Positions 63,642 through 64,000 of a stretch of DNA of 64,000 nt are shown piece by piece (position 1 is the stretch's first letter; each line of letters begins with the position of its first letter). Below the pieces are notes generated by a model, which did not search any database, was not told the origin of the DNA, and saw nothing but the letters and a program-made list of their open reading frames with translations. Source of the stretch: Lutibacter sp. A80 (GTDB lineage: Bacteria > Bacteroidota > Bacteroidia > Flavobacteriales > Flavobacteriaceae); NCBI RefSeq assembly GCF_022429645.1, contig NZ_CP092480.1:647501-711500 (forward strand), in the 5' to 3' direction. The position numbers and the translations under genes were made by a program.

Positions 63642-64000
63642 TTAATCATATTCAATCGGAAGAAATTTCTTTTCAGGAATCTTTCCATAATCACAAGGAT
63701 TATCAATAAATCTAAAATCTTTTTCATATTCCTTTCTAGTCATCATCATTTTCCCTATTCGTATATCATTTGGATTATTTTTAGGTGTTAATTCCCATTT
63801 CAACAGGTACAATTTCTTATCAAAATCTATAATTTTCATAATTGACCTAATTGTATAAAATTCGTGAACCCCTAAAAACTCAATTTCATTTAATGTTTTT
63901 AATATTTTAACTGAATTAATCTTTAAATCATTTGGTCCTTCGTGTCCTAAATCGTAAATCACATTATTATCAGTAATTGTAATGTAATTATTGTTTCCAT
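63642..64000 (-). CDS. Hypothetical protein (partial, N-terminus off the window)
   Basis: An open frame runs in from the right edge and stops at TAA 63642, giving 119 visible codons. The visible region includes VIYDLGHEGPNDLKINSV, a DFDKKLYLLKWEL strand and RKEYEKDFRF. It has no obvious membrane segment and no recognised family. It is the next unit of the mosaic beyond the 63.5 kb element. Confidence 0.55.
   Translation of the reverse strand, partial: GNNNYITITDNNVIYDLGHEGPNDLKINSVKILKTLNEIEFLGVHEFYTIRSIMKIIDFDKKLYLLKWELTPKNNPNDIRIGKMMMTRKEYEKDFRFIDNPCDYGKIPEKKFLPIEYD

Noticed and set aside
1..64000. Integron integrase gene or other site-specific tyrosine recombinase
   Set aside because: No frame in the window has the R-H-R-Y box or a matching length. 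The only recombinase seen is the decayed IS110 DEDD-type fragment.
1..64000. tRNA, rRNA or riboswitch genes
   Set aside because: No cloverleaf-like or conserved RNA segment was recognised; a covariance-model scan would be needed to exclude them.

Overview
The window is AT-rich DNA from a member of the Bacteroidota, most likely a marine or host-associated Flavobacteriaceae. The reasons are the very low GC, promoters of the TTG...TAnnTTTG type, weak Shine-Dalgarno signals, and family-specific proteins (basic-tail cold-shock protein, S9 peptidase of about 930 residues, SusD-free lipoproteins with short lipoboxes, TolC-MacA-MacB sets). No rRNA, tRNA, CRISPR array, phage module or integrase gene was seen.

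Layout. (1) 1-17.8 kb looks like ordinary chromosome: a NifX-like fragment at the edge, a glycosyltransferase, a cold-shock protein next to a DEAD-box helicase, a secreted S9 peptidase, an SF2 helicase, an MFS carrier, a second DEAD-box helicase, then a compact TolC-MacA-MacB efflux operon followed by an SDR and a DoxX protein. (2) 17.8-31.2 kb is a run of mostly single, small, minus-strand genes (acetyltransferases, lipoproteins, an orphan SLATT membrane effector-like protein, HD hydrolase, GyrI-like, VOC, DinB, peroxiredoxin, small membrane proteins). (3) 31.3-38.6 kb is a four-gene plus-strand multidrug efflux block (MATE, RND adaptor, RND pump, outer-membrane factor) with a divergent AraC regulator and a clear inverted-repeat operator. 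(4) 38.9-51.8 kb resumes the minus-strand single-gene mosaic. (5) 51.8-57.1 kb holds a CheB-CheR-PAS-histidine kinase-receiver hybrid broken by a frameshift inside the dimerisation domain. (6) 57.1-64 kb is mosaic again, with a sulfatase and a decayed IS110-family element.

The main unusual feature is what separates the genes in blocks 2, 4 and 6. Almost every junction holds a 105-225 bp imperfect palindrome that begins with GCYAACG or a variant and ends with GTTRGC or a variant. These have bulged inner arms and a central hairpin, all lie in one orientation relative to the genes, and fall into at least three related sequence families. They resemble integron attC recombination sites in layout (R''...R' ends, 3' of each gene). 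Start codons commonly sit only 10-40 bp from one end, and in several genes the stop codon is supplied by the other end. At a few junctions the element is reduced to little more than AAC directly followed by GTT, as if the stem had been excised. No integrase is present, so the array is CALIN-like (attC cluster lacking integrase) or belongs to another, undescribed, cassette system.

IS110-family 3' ends sit exactly at the GTTGG border of such sites in at least two further places. This recalls the known habit of some IS1111/IS110 elements of targeting attC. The IS110 derivative at 62.2-62.9 kb keeps a structured noncoding leader of the kind that encodes a bridge RNA, but its recombinase has lost most of the catalytic domain.
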